A stretch of 64,000 bases of DNA from Mucilaginibacter celer (lineage in GTDB: Bacteria; Bacteroidota; Bacteroidia; Sphingobacteriales; Sphingobacteriaceae): the NCBI RefSeq assembly GCF_003576455.2, contig NZ_CP032869.1:4030001-4094000 (forward strand), given 5' to 3'. The notes below the pieces were generated by a model, which did no database searches, was not told the origin of the DNA, and was given only the letters and a program-made list of their open reading frames with translations. Made by a program: the position numbers and the translations under genes. The stretch's first letter is position 1; every line of letters starts with the position of its first letter. Below are positions 9,601 to 17,388 of this stretch, in pieces.

Positions 9601-9910
9601 CAACAGCACCCGTTTATCAAGCTTTTACCTGCAAAGTGGTTCGTACCTGCGTTGTAACAACCTTACTTTAGGGTACACCCTGCCTAATATTTTGCAAAAT
9701 ACTTTAGGCCTGAGCAGGGCACGTGTATTTGCAAGTGTGGTAAATGCCTTTACCATCACCAAATACAAAGGGTACAACCCTGATGTTGACTACAACTATT
9801 CGGGGGCTGCTACCAACAACACCCAGCCTGCCAACCTTGCCCCTGGTATCGATTATGGTACCTATCCGCTGGTGCGCTCATACAACTTAGGTGTTAACGT
9901 TACTTTTTAA
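6635..9910 (+). CDS. SusC/RagA family TonB-linked outer membrane protein
   Basis: I choose the ATG at 6635 (MNKKIIPNLL, signal sequence) over the in-frame TTG at 6569; the protein is 1091 residues. It has a CarboxypepD_reg-like domain (about 48-130, ‘VTGTVTDETNLPLPGVSVRVKGT’), a TonB plug (about 140-265, ‘LGQALVGKVAGVQV’, ‘SIDILKDAASAAIYGSRASGGVVLITTKKG’), and a 22-strand barrel ending in aromatic Phe (NVTF). It has no STN signalling domain, so it should not act through FecR. It imports glycans across the outer membrane together with the SusD encoded 22 nt downstream. The GH92 enzyme next to it suggests mannose-rich oligosaccharides as cargo. Confidence 0.95.
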   Translation: MNKKIIPNLLSRFFLIPVLFSMVLLKPFISNATVKNKTYVAIAQVTGTVTDETNLPLPGVSVRVKGTDKGTATNTAGKYVINAQEGAVLVFNFVGYEQQEVTVGGSASINIKMKPKANMLNEVVAIGYQTIRKSDVTGSIASVKSGDLNLAAPTLGQALVGKVAGVQVSQTSGAPYTSPKIRVRGVGSFNANSDPLYVIDGYPAGNNIFINPDDIESIDILKDAASAAIYGSRASGGVVLITTKKGKEGKGRFEYDVQTGIDQLGKKVKLLNADQAALLVIDGRNNAYHDLWVNGGHTWNDAMYSDNNATRVANVGNSGSVSIPDGLYNFAAQTPIKQTVNTDWQDELYRNAFMQKHTLSFSGGSNGVRYYVSGSYQNQAGIIVTTGQQRYNFRTNVEGDVSKKLHIGASIAYTQNTNQETQEGRFDHGPILGALIYMPYLPAYNADGSLQTNVEAAGSTQYGYQGIENPVALAERVKINRKGYRSNYNANVTYNILSGLNFKVNLGTSTYTEKYDYYYPTTLSSGAFPPGSQQSILAANATASDNIYNDRLAEFTLNYDKVYGKHRLNLLGGYTAQRTTTDYISVRASGFQNDNIPEISNKGADPAFFTLNGASKSALTLLSYLGRASYSYDGKYFLIGSFRADGASRFGPANKYGYFPSVSAGWNLSSEPFYHDFLGDQSTVKIRASWGKSGNYNIPDYRTAQTLASPVGAVLNGGVVTATYPGGIQDNTLSWESTSQYNFGTDVGLFNGRLQIIANYYLSYSGDLLYNKPISAISGSTTILTNLQGAKVRNTGFDVQLDGKIITTKDFTLGATGNFNLNRNKVLNLPATNNIIINGAERSYLTSITTNGQPIGMFYGFKVGGMVTPENISKVAPSASSSNPLKPGDLWFVDTNGDGKVNDADKTIIGSPYAKFTYGFGFNATYKHFDFSSSFSGSYGNQILDGQDYYLYNGEGSGNQYANVAQRYRNEAEPGDGSFYRASRAGTQSNSTRLSSFYLQSGSYLRCNNLTLGYTLPNILQNTLGLSRARVFASVVNAFTITKYKGYNPDVDYNYSGAATNNTQPANLAPGIDYGTYPLVRSYNLGVNVTF

Positions 9911-9932
9911 TAAATTTTTTAAAGAGATATAG

Positions 9933-11468
9933 ATGATGAATAAGAAATTTATAGCCATGGCTTGCCTTGCAGCCGCTGTGGCCATCAGCCCTTCATGCAA
10001 AAAAGACTTTTTGAATGAAAAAAATCCTAATGCTATTGAGGTTGGCGCAAGTTATAAAACCCCTAACGACGTGCTTTTGGCCGTAAACGGTATTTACCAA
10101 TCGTTACGCAGCGGTAACAACGTTGGCGAAACCAGCGATTTGTGGACAGACCAACGCTCGGACGATACCGGTACCCAGGATAACCAATCAAACGCGGGCG
10201 AACCTTTCCAGTTTGGTGATTTTTCTATCCTGCCAAGTAATACTTACCTTAAAAGCCACTGGGTTTCAATGTTCGGTACCATATCGCGTGCCAATTCGGT
10301 GTTGTCAAATATCGATAAGGTGCCATTTGCCGATAATAACCAAAAACTGCAATACGCTGCCGAAGCCAAGTTTTTACGTGCCTTTATTTACTTTGATATA
10401 GTACGTACCTGGGGCGATGTGCCATTGGTAACCAAACAATTACTAAACTCGGATGAGGTTGCTGCCGTAACTTTCCGCGAGAAACAGGAAAATGTTTACA
10501 AGCAGATTGTGGCCGATTTAACTGATGTTATCACCAACAGCCCGCTGCCTAATTTACAGGCTCCAACCGGTCGTGCTTCAAAGGCAGCTGCTAACTTTTT
10601 GTTAGGCCAGGCTTACTTAACCATGGCTACTACCTTAGATCAGGCAAACCGTACAGCCAACTTAAATAATGCTAAAACTTATTTAATGGCTGCTTACAAC
10701 ATGCGTGCTTTCGGTGCTTTAAATACAATTCCTTACACCGACGTTTTTGACGTAGCTAAGAAAACAACCTGCCCTGAGCTGATCTTCCAGATTGTAAACA
10801 TCCAGGGCGATCAAACCTACTATTCATCAATAGCGGGCAATTTCCAGGCTAAAGGCGAAACCGTTAACTCGAAAAAAGTATCTACGGGCGTTGGCTACAA
10901 CGTTACACACGATTTGATTAATGAATATGAAACCGGCGACCCGCGTATGGATTTCTCTGTGAAATATGCTAATGATCCTATTGTGAAAGATTGGTTTGTT
11001 ACCAAATTCAGAGATGCGAGCGATAAAGCAGGTATTAACGGTTACGGCGGTAATGATTGGATTTTGATGCGTTATGCTGATGTGATCCTGTCATTAGCCG
11101 AGGTTAACAACTACTTAGGCGATGCTGCTACAGCCATTGGCTTCCTCGACCAGGTACGTACCCGTGCCGGCATGCCAACTTATGCTGTATCAATGACCAA
11201 CAGCGATTATGCAACCAAATATCCAACCCTTAAGCTGGCTATTTTGCACGAGCGCCGTGTGGAGCTTGCTTTTGAGCACCACCGCTGGTTTGATTTAACA
11301 CGTACCTTTACCACCGACGAACTGGTAGCTTACTTTAAAGCAAAAAAACAAACCGATTTTGGTTTGGCCAAACTGTCAAACTTTGGTACTAAAGACCGTT
11401 ATTTCCCAATACCTTTTGACGAGACTAAACTTGATCCCGTTAAAATGTATCAAAACCCGGGTTATTAA
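9933..11468 (+). CDS. SusD/RagB family glycan-binding lipoprotein
   Basis: This 511-residue protein has a lipoprotein signal with Cys22 (ISPSC followed by KKDF), consistent with surface export. The SusD fold is shown by the TPR-like helices, e.g. ‘AEAKFLRAFIYFDIVRTWGDVPLV’ (about 145-170) and ‘GRASKAAANFLLGQAYL’. The C-terminal region has ‘ILMRYADVILSLAEV’, ‘LDQVRTRAGMP’, ‘ERRVELAFEHHRWFDLTR’ and the ending ‘YFPIPFDETKLD...NPGY’. It forms the lid on the SusC transporter encoded 22 nt upstream. A terminator lies between it and the GH92 gene. Confidence 0.95.
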   Translation: MMNKKFIAMACLAAAVAISPSCKKDFLNEKNPNAIEVGASYKTPNDVLLAVNGIYQSLRSGNNVGETSDLWTDQRSDDTGTQDNQSNAGEPFQFGDFSILPSNTYLKSHWVSMFGTISRANSVLSNIDKVPFADNNQKLQYAAEAKFLRAFIYFDIVRTWGDVPLVTKQLLNSDEVAAVTFREKQENVYKQIVADLTDVITNSPLPNLQAPTGRASKAAANFLLGQAYLTMATTLDQANRTANLNNAKTYLMAAYNMRAFGALNTIPYTDVFDVAKKTTCPELIFQIVNIQGDQTYYSSIAGNFQAKGETVNSKKVSTGVGYNVTHDLINEYETGDPRMDFSVKYANDPIVKDWFVTKFRDASDKAGINGYGGNDWILMRYADVILSLAEVNNYLGDAATAIGFLDQVRTRAGMPTYAVSMTNSDYATKYPTLKLAILHERRVELAFEHHRWFDLTRTFTTDELVAYFKAKKQTDFGLAKLSNFGTKDRYFPIPFDETKLDPVKMYQNPGY

Positions 11469-11485
11469 TAATTGATGTTACATTG

Positions 11486-11516
11486 AAAAGGAGGGGCTAA
11501 ACCCCTCCTTTTTTTA
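11486..11516 (+). terminator. Rho-independent terminator after susD
   Basis: The stem AAAAGGAGGGG / CCCCTCCTTTTT with a short CTAAA-type loop is followed by a run of T. It starts about 18 nt after the susD stop and ends 12 nt before the GH92 start. It probably acts as a partial terminator that makes the transporter pair more abundant than the enzyme. Confidence 0.8.
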
Positions 11517-11527
11517 TCATAGCTGCA

Positions 11528-13612
11528 ATGAAAAAAGTATTCATCGCTCTTTCTGTTTTCTTTTCATTTACTTCACCAATCAACTTATCGGCACAAACAA
11601 AAAAACAGGCTGCCGAAACGCCTGCCGATAAAGTGAACGTATTCGCCGGTTCATCCGGCGATCATGGGCAAATGTCGCCTGCGGCTTCATCCCCGTTTAG
11701 TATGTTAAGCATAGGCCCGCAAACTTACCCCAACCTGCACATGGGCTATGAGCATAAAGCTAAAGTGTTTTTGGGTTTTACGCATAACCGTTTTGAGGGT
11801 GTGGGCTGCCAGGGCAGTGGTGGTAATATCCTCATTAAACCATTTTTAGGCGATGATGCCAGGGCCTGCGTTTTAAATAAAGCTACCGAGAGCGCCGGAC
11901 CAGGTTATTATAATGTGGCTTTTGATAACCACATCTCGGTTAAAATAGTTGTTGATCAAAACTCAGGTATCGAAAGTTATACCTTTCCGCAAGGAAAAAA
12001 AGGTTTTTATATCGATTTAAGTCATACCCTTGCCAATCGTTTTGTTGCCGAAGAACACACTTTGGGCAATAATGAAATTACCGGTTGGGTAGATTCGCGC
12101 ACTACCTGTAATGTGGGTACTTACCGTGTATATTATTGTATTAAATTTAACCAGCCTGTAACCTTTGTTCCGGGCGACGAGCATAAATTAACGGCCGCTA
12201 TTGCCGGTAACCAGCAGCAGGTACAGGTAAACGTTGCTGTATCATCGGTTGATGTTGCCCATGCTAAAACTTCGCTTGCCGGGCAGGCACCTGAACAGTT
12301 AAAAGCCCAAAGCCGCGCAGCATGGAATAGTGTATTGAACCGGATAAAAGTGAAAGGCAATCCAGAGCGCGAAAAGCTTTTTTATTCGATGCTGTACCGC
12401 ACCGTACAATCGCCTTATGTGGTTTCAGAAAAGGATGGCAGCTACCGGGCTACCGATGGCAGCCTGCAGAAAACCAGGGACAGCGTTTATAATGGCTGGG
12501 CCATCTGGGATAACTATCGCACGCAATTACCACTTTTATCCATTTTATATCCCGACAGATACAAGGCTATAACAACATCCATAGCTAATTTATACCGTTT
12601 TGGTAAAAAGGATTATGCTACCAAACACGAACCATCAAACACCGTACGAACCGAGCATGCTATTGTTGTATTGCTGGATGCTTACCGCAAAGGTTACCCG
12701 GTTGAATTTGCCGGTATTACCGATTCGTTGAAGGCAGATGTGGATAAGCTTGATTTTTCGCATCCTGATAAGGCATTGGAATCGAGCTATGACACCTGGG
12801 CGTTTTCACAAGTTTTGAGTATCATGGGCAAAGCCGAACTGGCAGATCAGTATAAACAAAAAGCCTTGGGCTACAAAACTTACTGGAACAAAGATTTTAA
12901 AGACTTAACCAAAAATGATGTAGACCGGGTATCCGCTCGCGGCCTTTACCAGGGTACGATATGGCAGTACCGCTGGTTTGTACCTTTTGATATCAAAGGC
13001 CTTACCAAACTCATAGGCGGCGATAAAGAATACATCAGCCAGCTCGACCGTTTTTTTGATAACGATTATTACAACCACGCCAACGAGCCTGATATCCAGG
13101 TGCCGTACATGTACAATGCCTCGGCACAACCCTGGAAATCGCAGGCCATGGTGCACAAATATGCTGTAGATACCGTTATACAATATTATTTTAATGATAA
13201 TAGCCGTGGCATCGATCCTTTTGTTGATGTAATTTATCAAAACAAACCCGATACTTATGTGCGCACCATGGATGATGATGCCGGTGCCATGTCGGCCTGG
13301 TTTGTTTTTGCTGCAACGGGTATTTCGCCGGCTTGTGTGGGCTGGCCGGTTTATTACCTCAATGTACCTTTGTTTAAACAGGTAACGTTTACATGGCCCG
13401 GGGGTAAAACTTTTAATATCAGCGTACCAAATTACGTTGAGGGACGGAAGTATATCCAATCGGTAACGCTGAACGGTAAAAAGCTAAACCGCAACTGGCT
13501 TTCACAGCAGGAAATTATGCAGGGAGGTACTTTGGTGATTATTGCTGCCGATAAACCAAATGAGCAATTTGGGGTTACTGAGCAGTGGATCTCGGATATT
13601 GAGATGAAATGA
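11528..13612 (+). CDS. Secreted GH92 family alpha-mannosidase-like glycosidase
   Basis: A signal peptide (MKKVFIALSVFFSFTSPINLSAQ) precedes GH92 features: ‘VNVFAGSSGDHGQMSPAASSPFSML’, ‘GFTHNRFEGVGCQGSGGNILIKP’, ‘WAIWDNYRTQLPLLSIL’, ‘TEHAIVVLLDAYRKGYP’, ‘ANEPDIQVPYMYN..AQPWKSQ’ and ‘MDDDAGAMSAWFVF’. GH92 enzymes are Ca-dependent exo-alpha-mannosidases. The acid-bearing NEP motif and an Asp triplet are retained, but the family motif I recall as DDCGQ(M/T)SAW has Ala in place of Cys and Gln, so linkage preference may be unusual. At 694 residues it is slightly short for the family (about 720-770). It follows susC-susD, and the mature enzyme is probably periplasmic. Confidence 0.88.
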   Translation: MKKVFIALSVFFSFTSPINLSAQTKKQAAETPADKVNVFAGSSGDHGQMSPAASSPFSMLSIGPQTYPNLHMGYEHKAKVFLGFTHNRFEGVGCQGSGGNILIKPFLGDDARACVLNKATESAGPGYYNVAFDNHISVKIVVDQNSGIESYTFPQGKKGFYIDLSHTLANRFVAEEHTLGNNEITGWVDSRTTCNVGTYRVYYCIKFNQPVTFVPGDEHKLTAAIAGNQQQVQVNVAVSSVDVAHAKTSLAGQAPEQLKAQSRAAWNSVLNRIKVKGNPEREKLFYSMLYRTVQSPYVVSEKDGSYRATDGSLQKTRDSVYNGWAIWDNYRTQLPLLSILYPDRYKAITTSIANLYRFGKKDYATKHEPSNTVRTEHAIVVLLDAYRKGYPVEFAGITDSLKADVDKLDFSHPDKALESSYDTWAFSQVLSIMGKAELADQYKQKALGYKTYWNKDFKDLTKNDVDRVSARGLYQGTIWQYRWFVPFDIKGLTKLIGGDKEYISQLDRFFDNDYYNHANEPDIQVPYMYNASAQPWKSQAMVHKYAVDTVIQYYFNDNSRGIDPFVDVIYQNKPDTYVRTMDDDAGAMSAWFVFAATGISPACVGWPVYYLNVPLFKQVTFTWPGGKTFNISVPNYVEGRKYIQSVTLNGKKLNRNWLSQQEIMQGGTLVIIAADKPNEQFGVTEQWISDIEMK

Positions 13613-13651
13613 AGCTATGCTTCCCGGAAATAAGCACGCACTATTGGGCAA

Positions 13652-13692
13652 TCCACAAAAAAACTTTGCGCCTAAGCGTCTTTGCGTGCCTA
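13652..13692. repeat. Dispersed TTTGCGCCTnnGCGT repeat copy
   Basis: This low-complexity intergenic sequence contains ACTTTGCGCCTAAGCGTC followed by TTTGCGTGCC. The same phrase recurs at 15765-15791 and, in three tandem degenerate copies, at 51127-51282. An 85-codon minus-strand frame through it has no protein-like features. Confidence 0.6.
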
Positions 13693-13741
13693 ACCCCTCA
13701 AACTTGTATAAACACAGCTTTTCATACTTAAATATCCGCAA

Positions 13742-13772
13742 TAAAAAAGCCGCCGGCACTACACCGGCGGCT
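13742..13772 (-). terminator. Terminator for the 13808-14173 gene
   Basis: A nine-base-pair stem AGCCGCCGG / CCGGCGGCT (13748-13756, 13764-13772) has loop CACTACA. On the minus strand it is followed by six T residues (the A-run at 13743-13748), so it terminates leftward transcription from the small membrane protein gene. Confidence 0.8.
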
Positions 13773-13807
13773 CTTCATATAAAATAATAGGGGCTAAATA
13801 AACGATA

Positions 13808-14173
13808 TTACAGAACAAACACCAGCAGCATAGTAATATGCACCAGTATGCTAAGGGCAAATAAACCCAGCAGGGTGCGGATGCCTGAGCCGCCCATGCC
13901 GGCTATAATATTGGCAAAGAAAAGCACAAGGGTAATGGCCAGTACAATAATTGGCGCGCTGAAGTAGTAAAGCAGTAAAGCTGGTATCGGTAAAAAAAGC
14001 ACACCTTGTGATAATAGCGCAAACATAAACCAACCGGTACGGTTAGGTGCCTGGCTATCAACATAAGCCATTAATTTATTCCAGTTGCTTTGTTTGTTTT
14101 TTTTTGCAGAGGTGCTGCTTGTATTGGTATTGGCGGCGGTCCATTCAGGAGCATTTATTTTTATAGTTGCCAT
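13808..14173 (-). CDS. Small membrane protein of unknown function
   Basis: This 121-residue protein has a polar, Thr/Ser/Asn/Lys-rich N-terminus (1-45) and about three hydrophobic helices (about 47-68, 70-92 and 98-120). There is no signal peptide. ‘IIAGMGGSGIRTLLGLFALSILVHI’ lies before the last helix. I do not recognise the family; such short three-helix proteins are common in Sphingobacteriaceae. It is a single gene between two terminators (13742-13772 downstream, 14242-14265 upstream), so it is its own transcription unit. Confidence 0.7.
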   Translation of the reverse strand: MATIKINAPEWTAANTNTSSTSAKKNKQSNWNKLMAYVDSQAPNRTGWFMFALLSQGVLFLPIPALLLYYFSAPIIVLAITLVLFFANIIAGMGGSGIRTLLGLFALSILVHITMLLVFVL

Positions 14174-14241
14174 GATTGATATCTTTTAATGATACAAATA
14201 TGGCGGGAACGACGCGCCTAAACCATGACGGCAGAACGGAG

Positions 14242-14266
14242 AAAAAGTGATGGTAATCACTTTTTA
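14242..14266 (-). terminator. Terminator after the MBOAT gene
   Basis: A perfect 9-bp hairpin AAAAAGTGA / TCACTTTTT (14242-14250, 14257-14265) with loop TGGTAA lies 10 nt past the stop of the minus-strand gene at 14275. The A/T-rich arms supply U-runs in both directions. Confidence 0.65.
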
Positions 14267-14274
14267 AAAGCATA

Positions 14275-15249
14275 TTAAAACAGGTGTAAAAATCCCGCAA
14301 GTGGCCAAACCACCTGCTTAATAAACTGTGTATGAAACAATAACGGCATCGGCACTATCAGCCAAAAAAACACCCATAACCTTGCCCATACAGCGTGTTT
14401 TAAAAACGTAAGGTTACAACCCGGCAGCCATTTTTCAATCAATAAAGCGATACCCTGAATGGCAAAATACAACAACGGTAAACCGTAACCGCTGTTAACA
14501 GGAACACTTAAAGCCAGTTCATGAAGCAAACCCGAAAACACGAATGCCACAGCCAAAGCCCCGTCTTTCCCTATTTTAACCCGAAGCGGGCGAAAAATAG
14601 CTATCGTAGTCATTTCGATAAAAGCGAGATTCCATCGCTTGCCCCAAAACTCGGTAAGGCTCATGGCTTTGGCGGGCTGCCTGAAAATATAATAGGTATT
14701 AACACCCATCAGCCGCCATTGCCCGGCCCCAATGCTCAATAAACCAAAATGCAGGATGAGGCTTAAGGCCACCAGCAAAACGGGGCTTACTAAAACGTAG
14801 GTTAAGCCGCTATCTAAATGCAAGGCAACAATACCGTGAGCTAATGCAATAAGCAACAAACCCGCAACTACCCTGCTGATGCCAAACCTTATCATGTGCC
14901 AGGCATTTGGCAAAGCGGGGCTGCCCAATGTTTCAAACGGCTGCGCACGCATACCTGCCCAGCCTGCTGCGAATGCCAGCCAGGGCACAAATTTGGGTTT
15001 TGCCTTTTTTCCACTGTAATCAACCGTAGCAGTAATCACTTTCATTACCGTAAAAGTTGTTGCTATGATGCCAAGCATTTTTAGTACAGGGTGTTCGTGG
15101 TTAAAAATGATGTATACTGCAAGGATAGCCGGCAATAATGAAAACCACGCAGACCAAACCAAACTCCGTTTTACAATCACATAACCTAACAGTATCAAAG
15201 CCAGGTTAATAAAGGCGAAATAAATAATATGAACCAGCGTATTTTGCAT
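14275..15249 (-). CDS. Wax synthase-like membrane-bound O-acyltransferase (MBOAT)
   Basis: This polytopic protein of 324 residues has about eight to nine hydrophobic helices. Family hallmarks are the motif ‘LTEFWGKRWNLAF’ (about 197-209), ‘FRPLR’ and the active-site region ‘SGLLHELALSVPVNSGYGLP’ with the MBOAT histidine (about 238-257). These match the plant-type wax synthase domain of long-chain-alcohol O-fatty-acyltransferases. It probably transfers an acyl group to an alcohol or lipid at the inner membrane; the acceptor is unknown. The start lies 3 nt after the stop of the preceding small membrane protein, so they are one operon. Confidence 0.8.
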   Translation of the reverse strand: MQNTLVHIIYFAFINLALILLGYVIVKRSLVWSAWFSLLPAILAVYIIFNHEHPVLKMLGIIATTFTVMKVITATVDYSGKKAKPKFVPWLAFAAGWAGMRAQPFETLGSPALPNAWHMIRFGISRVVAGLLLIALAHGIVALHLDSGLTYVLVSPVLLVALSLILHFGLLSIGAGQWRLMGVNTYYIFRQPAKAMSLTEFWGKRWNLAFIEMTTIAIFRPLRVKIGKDGALAVAFVFSGLLHELALSVPVNSGYGLPLLYFAIQGIALLIEKWLPGCNLTFLKHAVWARLWVFFWLIVPMPLLFHTQFIKQVVWPLAGFLHLF

Positions 15250-15252
15250 AAA

Positions 15253-15672
15253 TCAGTTTTGAAGATAGTTTATATATGCCGCCCAACTGTAAACAACACC
15301 CAGAAAAACAAAAAGCATAACCAAAACCGCCTCACACAATTTAGGCCAGATCCCCATAGGAAAGCCTCCCCTATCAAAGTAAAAAAACTGGATCAGCACC
15401 CTCGAGATCCAATAAACGGCAATAAAACCGCAAAGTAACATGGCCAACAACGAGCCGTTAACCAAGGTGTTGTAACAAAGCGCCGAAACCAGGCCAAAGC
15501 ACAGGTTAATCACCAGTATATAAGCAGCATAAGTCCAAAACATTTGCCGGATAAGGATTTGTACCTTAACCAGCTCGCCCCGCCAGTTAAGAATACCGGG
15601 GATAGCAAAACTGCCCAACACCAATGCAATTTGGGCAAAACCTGCTAAACGGATAATTGATTGAATGTTCAT
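15253..15672 (-). CDS. Four-helix membrane protein paired with the MBOAT
   Basis: I prefer the ATG at 15672 (MNIQSIIRLAGFAQIALV) over the frame opening at 15732, whose extra 20 residues are AT-rich spacer; this gives 139 residues. It has four hydrophobic helices and a conserved-looking ‘FYFDRGGFPMGIWPKLCEA’ loop near 105-125. I know no function. It lies 3 nt upstream of the MBOAT gene, so it is probably an accessory subunit or partner of the acyltransferase. Confidence 0.75.
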   Translation of the reverse strand: MNIQSIIRLAGFAQIALVLGSFAIPGILNWRGELVKVQILIRQMFWTYAAYILVINLCFGLVSALCYNTLVNGSLLAMLLCGFIAVYWISRVLIQFFYFDRGGFPMGIWPKLCEAVLVMLFVFLGVVYSWAAYINYLQN

Positions 15673-15764
15673 GATGAGCAAAAATACTAACTTTATTGAA
15701 TTTTCAATAATTATTGAAAATATATTATACAATTTTACTTATAGACTTTCAGACACAAACCCTT

Positions 15765-15791
15765 TTTTGCGCCTCAGCGTCCTTGCGCGCT
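15765..15791. repeat. Dispersed TTTGCGCCTnnGCGT repeat copy
   Basis: The sequence TTTTGCGCCTCAGCGTCC TTGCGCGC lies in the gap between the AGE epimerase end (15798) and the membrane protein gene. It is the same phrase as at 13652 and 51127-51282. Confidence 0.6.
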
Positions 15792-15797
15792 TATGCC

Positions 15798-17384
15798 TTA
15801 AAAAGCTTTACTTTTAATTGATTGGTTTCCGGCAAAATCTACCGCCCTCACAGTTAGCTTTCCTGCTTTTACTGCATTTTTTTCTATTACAAAATAAGTA
15901 AGCGGTGTAAATCCTATCCGTTTACCATCGCTGTAAACGTTATAACCCAACAACGTTTTATTATCTGTTGATGGCAGCCACTTTAATGTCCCGGTAGCTT
16001 TAGCCAGCTTTACCTGTCTGGGTGCTGATGGTGGCATTTTATCGGGATCGAGTTGTGTAACACAATTAAACAGTGCCCGGAATGTATGGTAGGTACCCTT
16101 CCAGATCTGTCCTTTGAGGGCTGTTTTGTATTGGGGTTGTTTGTCCAAACCGCCTGGGTACCAGTCGCCATGCTCATGGTCAATAAGGTAAGTTTCGGTG
16201 TATTGCCACAGAATTTTAAATTTATTGAAATATTGATGCTTATCTTTCAGATAACGGGCTGCCATGATGAGCAGGGTATTGAGGCCTTCGGCCTGGGCCC
16301 ACCAGTTTTTGGTATCTTCGGTTATGGTTACGCCGGGTTTATCTTTAAAATAATACCCCTCATCATAAAAACCACCGGTGTTATAATCCCAGCCATGGTC
16401 AAGGGCATCGTCTACCATTTTTTTGCCGGTTTGTAATGTTTTGCTGTCGGCCTCCCAACCTAAAACGTGTGAAGCTTCGAGCATGAGGTAAGCTGTTTCA
16501 ACATTATGCCCGTACGAGATATGATCCAGGCTATGGTGCTTTTTATAAACAGCCACGCTCGAATCGCGGAAGGAAACGGGCGTCCAATCGGGTTCAAAAA
16601 ACAGAACGAGGTTGCCGTTGGCATTGGTAATTTTATCACGTACCAGCAGCAGCATTTCGGCAAGGCGGGTTTTGAGCAGTTTATCGGGCCATACGCCATA
16701 TAACTCGGTAAAAGCCTCGAGCAAGTGGATGGATGAGTTTTGATCTTTATACCCCGTTTCGGCAGTTGATTTTATCGTCGAATCGCGCACTATCGGTTTG
16801 CCGTCAATTTGCATGTGTTGGTAATAACCTTTGTAAAGCGAATCATGCGCGTGTTTTTCCAGCCACCAGAAACATTGTTTGGCTAAGCTAAGTGCACTGG
16901 TATCTCCGGAGGCCTGGTAATAAGCTGCCAAAGCATAAATAGCAAACGAATTACCGTAAGCCTCTTTAGGTGCGAAGCCACCTTGCTTTGGGTTACCCCG
17001 CTTATCTGTAAATGTGTAAAAGCCTCCGTAGTGCTTGTCCCAAAGCTTGTCTCTTAAAAATTCAAAGCCATGCCGTGCACCTTGTAAATAATATTTTTTT
17101 TGTGGAAAAAGTTCGGCTGCTTTACTGTTGCTCCATACGTGCCTGGCCTGGGTTACAATCATTTTATCCTGGTTATCGGCTGGCTTAAAATCGTAGGTAA
17201 ATGCACTCAGAAAACCTCCGTCTGTAGTATCAATGGCGGCTGGATACCAGGGTTTAAGCAACTCATCAACCATGGATGTTTGCATTTCATGAGCTATCTT
17301 CAGCTTTTCTGTACGGTTGCTTTGTGCCGACGTTATAACAGCCGCGCCCATTAAAACAGAAAGCAAAGTGATCTTCAAAATCAT
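15798..17384 (-). CDS. Secreted AGE/cellobiose 2-epimerase family protein with C-terminal FN3-like domain
   Basis: After a signal peptide (ending ‘VITSAQ’) comes an (alpha/alpha)6 N-acylglucosamine/cellobiose 2-epimerase domain (about 25-420). Motifs are ‘QARHVWSNSKAAEL’, ‘DKHYGGFYTF’, ‘KEAYGNSFAIYALAAYY’, ‘DQNSSIHLLEAFTELY’, the histidine motif ‘SYGHNVETAYLMLEA’, ‘KNWWAQAEGLNTLL’ and ‘HGDWYPGGL’. The C-terminal 90 residues look like a fibronectin type III module (‘PPSAPRQVKLAKATGTLKW...LLGYNVYSDGKRIG’). Known cellobiose epimerases are cytosolic, about 400 residues and lack FN3, so export is unusual. The start is 4 nt after the GH9 stop, and coupling suggests it acts on GH9 products (beta-1,4-linked disaccharides). 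Confidence 0.85.
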   Translation of the reverse strand: MILKITLLSVLMGAAVITSAQSNRTEKLKIAHEMQTSMVDELLKPWYPAAIDTTDGGFLSAFTYDFKPADNQDKMIVTQARHVWSNSKAAELFPQKKYYLQGARHGFEFLRDKLWDKHYGGFYTFTDKRGNPKQGGFAPKEAYGNSFAIYALAAYYQASGDTSALSLAKQCFWWLEKHAHDSLYKGYYQHMQIDGKPIVRDSTIKSTAETGYKDQNSSIHLLEAFTELYGVWPDKLLKTRLAEMLLLVRDKITNANGNLVLFFEPDWTPVSFRDSSVAVYKKHHSLDHISYGHNVETAYLMLEASHVLGWEADSKTLQTGKKMVDDALDHGWDYNTGGFYDEGYYFKDKPGVTITEDTKNWWAQAEGLNTLLIMAARYLKDKHQYFNKFKILWQYTETYLIDHEHGDWYPGGLDKQPQYKTALKGQIWKGTYHTFRALFNCVTQLDPDKMPPSAPRQVKLAKATGTLKWLPSTDNKTLLGYNVYSDGKRIGFTPLTYFVIEKNAVKAGKLTVRAVDFAGNQSIKSKAF

Positions 17385-17388
17385 GATT

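Noticed and set aside
12905..13459. Minus-strand frame of 184 codons inside the GH92 gene
   Set aside because: Fully antisense to a recognised glycosidase, with Ile/Arg-rich composition and no domain.
13502..13759. Minus-strand 85-codon frame over the GH92 end and repeat
   Set aside because: Crosses the GH92 gene end and a low-complexity repeat, has no protein-like motifs, and the terminator at 13742 lies inside it.
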